Part shown: in pieces, positions 11,540 through 23,200 of the stretch | How positions within the stretch are numbered: position 1 is the stretch's first letter | Layout: each line of letters begins with the position of its first letter | Source: Marsupella aquatica | Taxonomy: Eukaryota > Marchantiophyta | Direction: 5' to 3' | Assembly (NCBI GenBank): GCA_973895155.1 | Contig: OZ316891.1 | Location: 29,574,001 to 29,638,000 of the forward strand | DNA: 64,000 nucleotides | The notes under the pieces: model-generated | Database searches by the model: none | The model's input: the letters and a program-made list of their open reading frames with translations, nothing else | What the model was told of the DNA's origin: nothing | Translations under genes and position numbers: made by a program

Positions 11540-12680
11540 CTACCCGCAATCAATCTGCAAGCAATGGGTGGCAAGACCTTCAAGAAAATGTTTCAGTTCA
11601 GCAAAGAAGATTTTTAATTGTGTCATGAAACAACAATGCCAAACATTTGTAATCATTAAAACTCAAGCAACAGCGTCTGTTGAAGAAGAGTTTGCCAATG
11701 GTTTGAGGAGGAGGCTAACATCATCTTACAGATTTGCAGATTTGAGGGATGTTTAGTGGGTCTAGTGGAGATTTTTCATCTTTCACCACAAAGGTCCTTT
11801 CACACATCCATGGAAAGCATGAACATTGGTTACACTACAAGTTTTCACTATTATGTAATAAAAAGGTATTGAAGCAAGAATGATGTTGCTGCTGTCTACT
11901 CTAGAATTGGGGCCCTCGTTACTTGCATTAGCTTTATTGATGGTACACATCATCCAATATGTTGCCCTGCATATTTCCAGAGGATGTTGTTTACTTGGGG
12001 GTTAGTTTAGTGTATGTTTTTTGATACCATGTGTGGTGCTTGTGATTAAATACCCCTATTTTATAAAGAGAGTATTCTATACAAATTTTCATCTTGAATC
12101 TTAAATAATCTACTGTAATTAATATAAGGGTATACATTAAGGAATTATTCTAGTTCTGTCTAAATTGTAAACACCTGATTTTAGTTTGGACAGTTTATAA
12201 TACTTTGGTCAAAATAGTATGACCCCTCAAGGTTCTTCAATGGTGAGTCACAAACTAGTAAATTATGTGAAGAATCTGTCTGTAACTACACCAGATGGAT
12301 TAATTGTTCACCTTGGCATGATGTGGGTACACTTCATGATTCAGGACTCTTACATATAATCTCTCAGCATTAAAACATGGTGACACTGAGTATACCATCT
12401 ATAGTGATGCAGTAAATGTCTAAACGTCATTTTTCAAAATTGGGCTCAAGAACATTTGTCAAAATCCCTGCACAACAAAAGTTCAACAAGGCCATGAACC
12501 CTACAAGAGCTGCAGTGGAGGAGGGCTTGGCTTGTACAATAGTGGGGCTTCTTGGATTTGAGAAAGATTAAAAGTAGATCATTGCTTCAACTCATCTAAG
12601 GAATGCATCTTGTCGCTATGTTGTTGACAAACATGAACACTTGCATCTATGAGAGTGAGGGAACTTGCTTTTTTATTATA
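11540..12680 (+). pseudogene. PIF/Harbinger-like transposase relic
   Basis: Fragments in shifting plus-strand frames line up in the order expected for a DDE_Tnp_4 (Harbinger-type) transposase. They are GGKTFKKMFQFSKEDF (about 11565), RFADLRDV (about 11735), SFIDGTHHPICC (about 11930-11965, containing the DGTH around the first catalytic Asp), TTPDGLIVHLG (about 12290), AMNPTRAAVEEGL (about 12490) and LVAMLLTNMNTCIYESE (about 12610-12660), resembling the usual C-terminal VAALLxNxHTCLYG. Stops and frameshifts separate them, so no protein is made. The copia insertion site lies 330 bp to the left, so both may belong to one old transposon-rich patch. Confidence 0.65.
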
Positions 12681-13567
12681 ACGCATCTTCCATACAGAAG
12701 TACTTCCACTACAATGCCTATTGTTTATAAACCTCATGTGTCTTTCATATGTAGTTTTAAAGAAAGAATGTCCTAGTTAGTCCCATTTTGTTAATAATTT
12801 TCTGATTATGAGCCCCCTTTGTCCATACATTTAGTTGGAGGAGCGAGGACAAAGCTTTCCAGACACTGAAAAAATAGTGGCAGAATTTTAATCGGGCCTA
12901 CAAAAACAAATAAAAGTCAAAGTTTGCTCAAGGGCATAAACCCTTGTTTGGTACTTGTTGTAAAAATTATGGTTTCTGCTTTCTTTAGGATAACACACAA
13001 AAGGAATACACGTATCAGGTCCAAACACACAAGCTAACAACTTTAACTACATGCACACTCCCCAAACTCTTCTGCTAATTGAGCCAAAAAGTGAAGTAAA
13101 TCTTAGTTGACATGCTGAGTTGCTATTTGACTTTGCAAAGCTATTATCTGAGTATGCTGTTGGCTTTGCACCTCCAGTTGACATTTCATTAGGCCAGTCT
13201 GAGCTTCTGATTGTCTCTCCCAATTGGACCGGGCATCTCCATGCGCTTTGGAAACACTGTCAAAAAGAGCAGTTCAAGGCAGCAGAAGGCCTGTGTTTTT
13301 GCAGATGAAAGACATGAATCTGTGGATACCAGGCTACAAGAAGCTTTCCAAGGCCTTTGTCTCCATATCACAGCTAGATTTCCCTCAGCTAGATTTCCCT
13401 CCTCTAATGACAGCACTAACTTTTCCTCAAACTTGGACAGTTTCTGCTTCCTTGCGTATAGACTGCCTTCTCTACTGTGTGCCAGAAGTCTGCCCATCCT
13501 TTGGGAGAAGGTCCCATCTATATACCCTCCATTGTGAGAAATTTCTTTGGTATCAGAATTTGCAATT
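12681..13567. other. Gene-free stretch
   Basis: No family recognised. The open frames at 13189-13638 (both strands) have no recognisable domain and run into the minisatellite on their right. A short duplication (tcagctagatttccctc) occurs near 13370-13405. Confidence 0.4.
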
Positions 13568-13930
13568 GACTTTACTTGTGAGTAATGATAGGCATGGGGT
13601 GAAATTTGCGATCGACTATGCTTGTGAGTAGGGGCCATTGTCCAACCTTGAGATATTTCTTTGGTAACAGAATTTGCAATTGACTATACTTGTGAGTAAG
13701 GACAGGCATGGGGTGAAATTTGTGATCAACTATACTTGTGAGTAGGGATAGACATGGGGTGCAATTTTTGATGACTACGCTTGAGAGTAGGGATAGGCAT
13801 TGGGAGTCTGGGCAATAGACTATACAGGTGAGTAGGAATGGGCATGAAGAGTCTGGGATAGACTAAGCTTGAGAGTAGGGATGAGGCATGGGGGCTTGTG
13901 AATAGGGATGGGCATGGGGAGTCTGGGCAC
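13568..13930. repeat. Degenerate minisatellite, about 45-bp unit, about 8 copies
   Basis: Units of the form gactatacttgtgagtaggg followed by ataggcatggggtgaaattt begin near 13568, 13614, 13681, 13729, 13772, 13817, 13859 and 13894. The second half of the unit changes through the array, from ggtgaaatttgtgat to gggagtctgggcaata, so two unit types are present. Confidence 0.8.
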
Positions 13931-15428
13931 ACTGAGTTGACGTATACATTTCATTCGAAAGTTTGAGTTTTCTCAATGGCGGTAAAAAATCGTACATATA
14001 TCTCATACAGAAGTTATAGTGTTGGCATTCTATTTTTTGTTTCTACCATATCCAGTAGGTAACCTCGTGAGAACTGCCACGCTCCCCCACACACCACCCC
14101 ACCCACCCAAAAGCATAAATTATTTGATCATGTACACTCTAACGCGATGTCCGATTCTCAAGAAAGTACTGTGCTGTTTGTCTTGCTTTTGAACACTAGT
14201 AGGTTTGGAAACTGATCGCAAGCACTAGAGTGCAGACCAACAAGACCAAGACCGTCCCAGCTCGTAGAAGGTATCAACGAAAAGAGACGAAGAAGAAGCC
14301 ACACTAGTGACACTAGTGTAGCAGGTCACAGATAACTATCAAAAGGAGTCTCTGTTCATTTTTTCTTAGCAAAAATCAGCATCGATACTCGTTCCACAGG
14401 GCCAAAGTTGGCGAAACCGCTCTGGTGAATTTTGGAACACACTTCCTTTGTGCTTGTCTGGTCTTCACCCTGGTGCATGTGCTCGTATCTGTCTTGCCGG
14501 TGGTTTATAAAGCTCTCAATTTTCTAACACAAGAAAGTTGGGCGAAACTTTCCAGGAATGGTCAGGGGACAGTCTCGGAACTTTCAGTGCAACTCGTGCT
14601 TGGACGGTAGCCAAAAGTCTCTTGTAGGATACCATAGCAGACCAAAGGAGAGAGTAGGGCCATATGTCTTTTCGGCTTGTTGGTGGGTCTGGACAGGTCA
14701 TGAGTCCTAGCAGAGCACCTCGAGTGCAAACGAGGTACAGTATCCAATGGGCGAAGTGTGGGTCACAGCCAATGGGAAATTCCTATGGATGATTCTCATG
14801 TGGTGGCCCAAGCCCTTGGCGGCAGCCATCAGCCTTTTCATGGGCTTCTGCGCCCCCCTTTCTTGAAAACAAACAAAAAAACAGCCACTTACAATTGTCC
14901 ATGCTTGAGTGCTGGGTGCAACATTAACCTGCCAAATTCCAATTCCTGGGAGGACCATAGTCTCATCTTATTCGTTGAGGACTGTAGCAACAGTCCACGA
15001 GGATACCATAGCAGACCAGAGGCGAGAGTACCAGACCAGAGGCGAGAGTACCAGACCATCAACGTACCACCGTATCTGCTACGCTCTGTCTCTGCACTCA
15101 GGGCTGGCTGGACCGTGTTGTTCCATGTGCCAAACATGCTGCTGCTGCTGCTGCTGTCGACGACGCAGTAGAGCAGACGATGATCATCCAGCAGCTCCAA
15201 CAACGGGAAGAGAGAGAGAGACATTTTTGGCAGACTCAACAGCAGCAGCTACACCAACAATAGGCAGAGAGAGAAAGTGAGAGTGCCTTTTCAACGAAGG
15301 AAGAAACATGCTGCAGTGGACAACATAGCACAATGCAAGCAGCCAAGCAGGATACAAAAATGGGGTGAAAAAAATAAATACTTTTGATCTGTGGACAGTT
15401 TCTTGTGAAAGATGTCAATGTCTTTCAG
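13931..15428. other. Gene-free stretch with small duplications
   Basis: No coding sequence recognised. A segment of about 35 bp containing ggataccatagcagacca occurs at about 14625-14660 and again at 14999-15030. The 18-bp accagaggcgagagtacc is duplicated in tandem at about 15015-15050. A short CTG run (about 15137-15155) is present. The segment at about 15165-15210 (gatgatcatccagcagctcc) is a partial copy of the unit duplicated at 15429-15817. Confidence 0.5.
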
Positions 15429-15817
15429 CATGTCAGATGTGGACAAAATATTCTAGTACTCACCAAATATTCTACTACTCGACAAATACTCTAGTACTCG
15501 CACAATGCAGAGTGCTTGAGATTTGAATAGTGTAGCTGTACTGCGCAGTGCAGCACCGTAGTAGAGTAGAACATGATCATCCAGCAGCTCAAACAACGAG
15601 CACAAAGAGTGAGACCCGTTTTCACCATGTCCAGATGTGGACCAAATATTCTAGTACTCACCAAATATTCTAGTACTCACCAAATATTCTAGTACTCGCA
15701 GAATGCAAAGTGCTTGAGATTTTGAATAGTGTAACTGTACTGCGCAGTGCAGCACAGTAGAAGAGTAGAACATGATCATCCAGTAGCTCCAACAACGAGC
15801 ACAAAGAGTGTGAGACC
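15429..15817. repeat. Tandem duplication, about 190-bp unit, two copies plus a partial third
   Basis: Copy 1 is about 15429-15616 and copy 2 about 15627-15817. Both run from cagatgtgga through a short array of tattctagtactcaccaaa to aacaacgagcacaaagagtg, with scattered substitutions. The internal 19-bp motif is itself repeated two to three times per copy. The right half of the unit also occurs at about 15165-15210. Confidence 0.8.
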
Positions 15818-17212
15818 GATAGACATTGGCAGAGGGAGGGTGAGAGAGCCAGACTCAGCAGCAGAAGCAGCAGAAGCTACAAATTCAACACTAGGCAGAG
15901 GAGAGGGTGAGAGACAGAAGTGGCAGACTACTAGGAACAAAGGAGAAAAAAGTGAACCCTAATCACAATGCGTACCCATTCACTCTCTGGCTGTTACGCG
16001 AGCGTACTTTACTCCTCCTTACCACTGTACACGCACGACCCATCTCCCCCAAACTCCCATAGCCGCTCCAGAAACATTCACACGCTTCTATAACACCAGT
16101 TCCCCTTACACCGCCCTCCTCTTCGCCGCAAACAAGTCTCTCGTCAAACCTTCCACAAGTCACAAACAAGACTCACTCTAAAGTCTCTCACTCCGACTCA
16201 GTCATACCCTGTCTGCGGCTCGCAACGGCGGACTGACCACCGTCGTGAGAGCGCCCCTCTTTGACGGCGACCGTTCGAATTTCATGACCGTTGGCCGGCC
16301 GTCTGCTACGGCGGGGAATCGATGCTACGGCGGGGAGCGGAGCGGGGTTTGGTGCTACGGGAGCTTATGCGCCGAGGCCGGGAGGGCGCTTACGGTATGG
16401 GAGGAGCAGAGGAGAGCAGAGGAGGGGAGAGGAGAGGAGCAGAGGGAGAGGTGCGGAGATGGTGCTTGCATTCGGTGAAGTACCTCGACGCATTTGATGA
16501 GGGAGAGAGGGAGAGAGAGAGAGAGAGAGAGCGAGAATGAGGAGGAGGAGCAGTGGGCGCAGTAGCCTGCGGGTCTGATGGAGGAGGAGGAGGAGTAAGT
16601 GGATCAGCTGACAGTTCGATCCTCGCTACGAGGTGTTTTGAGTCTCGGAGACTCGAGACTCTCGGCACTGGGTACTGTTGAAAGTTGAATGCAAAGCTTT
16701 AGAGTGGAGGAAGACATTTATTGATTTTTGGACTGGAGTTGTGTGGTCCGAGCAATTTGAGCGAGACGAGATTGCGACGAGGAGGAGGGAGGGAGGGGCT
16801 GGACCGAACGCACGTTGGATCGACGAGGGAGTTTGTGTTTGGGGTTGGGGGGCGGGGCGGGGCGGACAGTGGAGAATATGGAAGACGCGGAACGATGCGG
16901 GCAAGGGAGTATGATGAACTGGAAGTCAGTGGTAACGAAGGAAGGCAAAGGAGCTCCACATTTGGCGTGGAGTGGGAGGAGGCGCACGATGATGAGTAGT
17001 AGTAGACAGGTGAACGAAGCAGCAGTGTTGAACTGACAGGGTGGTTGGGCTGGGTGCCTTCCGCGGGGAAGAAAGGAGGAGGGAGGGACGGGACGGGAGG
17101 AGGAGGTTTTCAGATCCATGTCTGCGACAGAGGACGGGCTGATGGAAGAATGTGGTCGCCGTTGTAGATGTAGAGAGGGTTGAATGAAGCAGCAGGGAGG
17201 GAGTGTCATACA
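15818..17212 (+). promoter_or_regulatory. Upstream region and leader of DEK1
   Basis: This 1.4 kb precedes the DEK1 start. It is rich in GA/GGA on the plus strand, with a pure (GA)n microsatellite at about 16501-16532 and further purine runs to 17180. Purine-rich leaders are common in plant genes, but no TATA box or transcript start can be fixed from sequence. The minus-strand open frame at 16718-17233 is a by-product of the pyrimidine-rich complement. Confidence 0.45.
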
Positions 17213-20200
17213 ATGGGCGCAACCGAGTCTCATCGGAATAGCATAATCATAGCATGCGCAGTTTATGGGGCTCTATTTGCAGTGCTTAGTGCACTCTCCA
17301 TTGTGGTCCTCGTTGCTGTGAATTGGCGCCCATGGAGAATCTACAGGTATGAGCCAGCTCCGTTGAAATGTTTTCCTTGCTTCTTTAAAGGTATCATCGG
17401 GGAGAGTGAGGGGAGAACGAGGGAGAGGGAGTGGGATGGCCAAGGAGAGAGGAAAGGGCTAAAGGGATACCGAGTGGGAGTGAGAGGTAGCTGCCGAGGC
17501 GCCTGTACAACACTCTGAAGCAAAGTTTGGAACAGTGCTGGAGGTTCGGTGAGCGCGTCAGAATAGGTCTGAGGGCTTACCAATATTGGGGAGGGCAATG
17601 CAAGTGAGAATCGGATGCATACGAGAATGCTCGTGCGTAGAAATCGCTTTTACCTTCTTCAGCAGAACGGCATGCTTATGGGAAGGATTCTGCCGTTATA
17701 AATTTGCCCAAGACTCTGTTGCCATCACCGTGTCCGGGGATAAGCTATTGTGGCGTCTTTCCTGCCGGATACTTTAGCTCATCCTGGCCTGCGTAGCTCT
17801 TCTGAGGTGGTGGATTTATCTGTCTCAGGAAATGAGATGAGCTCTTGGATCACCATAGAAAAGTCGAGGTGCTTATCAGGGAAAGGAGAATCTTGGTACA
17901 GCGTAGGCCTAGTTTCCTATCATGAAATTTGTGTTGTCCCTTCCATCTACATTTTGCAAATGGGACGGTCATCTACCTTTAAGCAGCCTCTATGTTTGGG
18001 TTCCTCTTTTCTGTCGATCACGAATACTGTACCTGGCAAAGTTGGAATAGACTAAGGGCAGGTGGGGGTCATATTGTTACAAAGCGATTGAGATATTGAA
18101 GTTCGTGATGCTGTCCGCGTCTTCCTGCTTTAGCGTCGCTGATGTCAGTCGTTTAGGTTATGAGACGGAAAGGATTAGGGGAGTTACTTGGAAGGAATGA
18201 GATTTGGGGCAGCCTGGGTTTAAAAGTTGTCAGCCTTAATGGACCCGCGATACCGAATCTGTTAAGTGAGGGTTTTCGTGGGGCTCTTCGTATTGCGGGG
18301 CGACCAGTCTCCCAACCTGGTGGAATTGTAAAATTCCCGAAAGAGGGTACATTTTAGATCTATCCTGTCAGCACCTTTTCTGAGGTAACCGTTGATGATC
18401 CAGAGGCCAGAGCTTCTAGATATTTCTCCAGGGGAGCAGGCAACTCACAGGATATAGGGCAGGTGCTATCTTGGCTAATGAAGTTAAGGATGTAGTCCAA
18501 GTCTTTTCTCTCGCAATCTGCCACGCTCGTCGACAACTTCGAGAGACTTCGCGTGATTCTGGGGGCGTGCAGGCTACGACGAGACTGATTATCAGCTATT
18601 TGTTATACGAAGTTTCAACTTCGGCAGGTGCTTCGTAGAGCTAGGTTTCAGGGTTTCGGGAAGGTTCTTACATCCTAACTATTTCTTTTTGTGTAACATT
18701 GCAGTTGGATCTACGCCCGAAAGTGGCCTTGGTATTTGCAAGGTCCACAGCTAAACCTCGTGTCAGGATGTTTGTCTTGGGGTGCGTGGGGTGTGGTGGT
18801 CTCTCCAATTGTGATTCTTATATTATGGGGTGCGAGACTCGTTGTCCTCCTCGACCACGACACCATCGGTCTAGCAGTAATCATGGCTGGCACAGCGCTT
18901 TTGTTGGCCTTCTATGCCGTCATGTTGTGGTGGAGGACTCAATGGCAGAGCTCAAGTAAGTACCGTCGGCTGAGCTCGCTCAAGTCTGTTGCTTTTGAAA
19001 GTAACATGAAGTCCTCTCTTATGGATCGTATGTTTTGAACTGGATTGTTTCTGGAGTACAATGTCGCGGTCTTTGTGGCTGTCCAAGACACCAGCATTTC
19101 ATCTTTCAGTTTTGCAAGAAACTGGATTGTCGCACAGTTCAAAGACTTAATTGATACCTGGGTTTCAGATTGTCTAGTACAAATGTTCACATCAGATTGG
19201 AGTTTTCTTCTCAACGCGCGGATCTATTTTTTTGGATGGCTTCAAAAGCTCTTATGAGCATTTTGTATCCCTTGCTTCAAGCATAGTGTGTTGAGAAGAT
19301 TGACGACCGGTATCCTTCTCATCCCAATCTCGACTTTGCATCCTGCAGGGGCGGTGTTCTTCCTCCTCTTGTTTGCGGTTACACTTCTTTGTGGGTACGA
19401 AATTTCTGCAGTATATGTCAGTGCAGGGAGGAGTGCATCACGAAGATACTCGCCCTCAGCTTTCTTCTTTGGTGTCTCGGCCATAGCTTTGGGGATCAAC
19501 ATGCTGTTCATTTGCAAAATGGTCTTCCATGGTGAGCATGCTGGGGAGTTTTCGAAATGTCAGCTGTTTGTCTTTGAATTACTTTAGAGGCAGCAATATT
19601 TGCACAAGTGCGTGCACATTGTGTAATGCTGGTTTAAAATTCTCTACTCATCGATTCCCTAGGCGTTTAAAATTCTCTACCCATTGATCTCATTTGTCCT
19701 CAACGGGGTTTGTTCAATTGACTGGACAGGGCTTTTGTTGTAGCTTGTTTGCGCACTGACTCCAATGTCTTCCGTGCAGGTGCCGGCCTGGATGTGGATG
19801 AGTATGTGAGGCGATCATACAAATTCGCGCATGCTGACACTATAGAAGTTGGTCCGGTAGCTTGTATGCCGGAGCCTCCTGATCCCAGGGACCCCGCCTT
19901 GCAGAAGAGAAACAGGTAGCTTAAGAAATTGTGTGCACTATTACAATTTTCTTTTTGGTTAGCCCACAGTATTTAAATGGTAGGTGCAAATAATGATTGA
20001 AACTTTGACATTGCAAATATTGCGCAAGTGTCTGGATCTCTTACGAGGGGTTGTTTGACGACGATAGTTTTAAAAAATTGTTAAGACTCTCGGCGTAGAG
20101 ATTCTGAGAAGGAGAAGGAGCCGTCGTGCATTGAGACGTTTGTAGAACCTTTCTCGTTATAATTCTGTTCTACATATAAGATTCAGGGTTGTCTTGATCG

Positions 20201-23200
20201 GCCATTTTTTGGATCTATATTTCAGCCTGGATTCAGATAGCTTCCCACCTGTTTGAAAGTATCCTGAGCACCAGTCTCATGCGTTTGCAAAACCCATGCA
20301 GAGCTTCTCGGTTTGCCCTTCTCTACGTGGGATCTGTGTTAGTCCTTCTTGGATACTCCATCCTGTACGGGCTTACTGCTGTGAAGGCACGGTGGCTTGG
20401 AGGTGTTACATCAGCTGCTGTGTTGATTCTTGGTGAGCTCCCAGTCCCCTTATTGGTACTTATGATCTTCACGTGTACTACTCAAGCAAATATCGTGTCG
20501 GTAAATTACAGCCATGTCCTTGGTGCTGAGAGTTCTGCAGTTGTAAGAAATCTTGTCTACTGATTTGAAAGTCAGGGATGGTTGTCCCAAACATCTCATC
20601 AACCACCTTTTCTGGTTCACATGAACTATGATTAGGCTGGGGGTGTACAAGTGGGCAATAATCTATTTTGAAGTGTATTACGACGCTACAGACCAGTCAT
20701 TACGTTGATCAGAAAATGGGCCCTGTGTCCATTGAAGTGACTCTACTAATCGGAGATGATCGTAGCGTGTTAGTTCTTTGATGGGCGATTTATTAACGTT
20801 CTGAAATGTTTTTGTCACTGCAGATGCAACTGTAGGGGCCTGCTTATTCGGCTTTGAACTGCTGGAGAACCGCGTGGTGGCACTAATCGTCGCAGGCATT
20901 TATCGTATAATTCTGCTTTGCTTTGGAGTAAATTACTGGTGAGTGAGAAGTGCTTCCCATCCTGGAGTCGTGGCTGGCAGTTAGCATTGTAGCTGAATTT
21001 ATTTGTAACTTGAAGGCCAGAAGACTTCGATTATTGTTCTGGGCAGAGTAATCTGTTTTAAATCGTAGATGTTGTATGTATGTCGATTGAAATCTAATGC
21101 TTGGGAAATTTCGTGTTCGCTCCAGGTATTTAGGACATTGTTTGAGTTATGCTGTCGTAGCAACAGTTCTGTCGGGGGCTGCTGTAAGTCGACATTTTGC
21201 AGTAGTGAATCCTTCGGCTGCAAGGCGAGCTGCCTTGGAGCAGACTGTCGTTCGGTTGAGGGAAGGATTTCGGAAGAAAGGATTTGGCAGTTCTTCCAGT
21301 TTCTCTGAAGGTGTACCGTCAAGTGCAATACGCAGTGGTAGCGTTGAAGCCGCACAGGTTGGTGTGGCGTTAGAAGCCATGAGCAGGGGAACCTTGAGAC
21401 AGCCTGGAGAAATGTCTTTTGGTGGGTATACAAATCAAGCATATTTTTCTGCGGCTCACCATGGGTCAATTGGAGTGATTGAAGAATGTGCCGAAGGAAG
21501 TAGCGCTGAGCCTAGCCCAATAGATTATGGTAAGACAAGTGAAGGGCTCCAGGTTATTGGAGTAATTGAGGAGAAAGATAAAGTCCCAACACCCGGGCCG
21601 CTTATTACGTCGGACTTCGATTCCGGGAGGATCTTGAGTGAGAGACATGGAATATCAGACCGGTATAGGCCATACGTCCCTGACCTCACCCATAGCCTTG
21701 AGTCGTTCTCAAGCTTTCAGGGTATGGATCAACTTGACCACCTAGCATTGATGTTTCAAGAGAGACTTAATGACCCTCGTGTTACATCTATGCTGAGGGC
21801 GGACTTTAGGCGGAGGGGTGCTGAGCAAGATCTGACTACTCTTCTTGAGGACAAAGGCCTTGATCCAAACTTTGCAGTAATGCTCAAAGAAAAGGGCTTG
21901 GACCCAACTCTTCTGGCGTTACTGCAGCGAAGCAGCCTTGATGCTGACAGGGACCGTAGAGGTAACGCAGATGCTGTGACCGGAGGGAATCCATCACAAA
22001 ACAACGCTCCTGAGGAGGCCATAAGTTGGTCGGAAGAATTGAGAAGAAAGCGTTGGGAGAGATGGCTGCAAATTGGTCGGTTTGTAGTAGAGCTATTTGC
22101 TGGCACACCAGAGCGGGCCTGGGTCTTGTTTAGTGTTGTCTTTATCCAGGAGACAATTGTTGTTGCAATATTTCGACCGCGATCTGTTACAGTAATCAAT
22201 TCTACACATGAACAGGTAAGCCCTGCTGCCAGCAACCTCTTCGTCCGAACTGTAGGGCTATCTCTGATTGCTGTAGATACTATTATTTATGCTCTGAATG
22301 CTTTGTGATATTTCGTCTAGTATCTGACCGAGGATGTTTTTTTAAAGTTATCCGTTGCAGTCTTGATTGCATTTAAGTGATTCAGTGATTGAGGATATTA
22401 GTTGCTTGTGATATGTGCAGTTTGAATTCGGCTTCTCAGCACTGCTATTGTCCCCTGTGCTCTGTTCGATCATGGCGTTCTACCGGTGTTTGAAAGCAGA
22501 GAATATGTTTCTTACTTCTCGACCCAAGAAGGTACAATATTTGAATTTATTCTGAGTACGGTGTAGTGGTCTGCAAGCTGGTTTCAAGGGATGGTCCTTT
22601 CAGCAGCCCCAGAGTAACAACGTCTGTCACGCCTGGAAGCGTTTGATTTGACTTTCCCTTTCTGCGATTCTTCTTACTGATTAGAATAGATGGTTGGTTT
22701 GTGAAAAACATCTCTGCGAGGGAATAGCATGCCATGCGAAATGATCATTATAAAGGACTCTGATGTATCCACTGTCATGTCTCTGATGTTCTGACAAGCT
22801 GTTCGTGGTGGATTCAGTTTGGTACGATTGCCTGGCTGTTAAGTACATCAGTGGGTCTTCTTCTTGCCTTTCTAAGGTTTGGACTCCACTACGTCGCCTT
22901 TTGCCGGGGTTTTCTCTAATTGGGTAGTATTCGTTCATTATAACACCTTTATGGAGTAGTGCTGACTCATGCGAGTGGCTCAGCTATTTATAGAAAGTAT
23001 GGTATATTCACAAAAGACATGGATGTGGAACTCTCAAACAATGTTATTCATTATTGTGTCTGTGCAGCAAATCATCTATTATCCTTGGTCTTTCCCTATC
23101 CGTGCCACTCATGGCAGCATCTCTTGCTGTGGCACTCCCTTTGTGGGTACGGAATGGATTTCGGTTTCATAAGCCTCCTGTTTTAGAGCTGCAATCTGAT

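Noticed and set aside
17180-17212. Upstream in-frame ATG of DEK1
   Set aside because: It would add 11 residues. The second ATG matches the position of other DEK1 N-termini better, though the longer form cannot be excluded.
16718-17233. 171-residue minus-strand frame upstream of DEK1
   Set aside because: The translation is Ser/Pro-rich because the complement is pyrimidine-rich. There is no motif, and it overlaps the DEK1 leader and start.
17347-18704. A gene hidden in the 1.36-kb first intron of DEK1
   Set aside because: Several short frames exist, but none shows conserved motifs or a consistent order as seen in FLVA intron 2.
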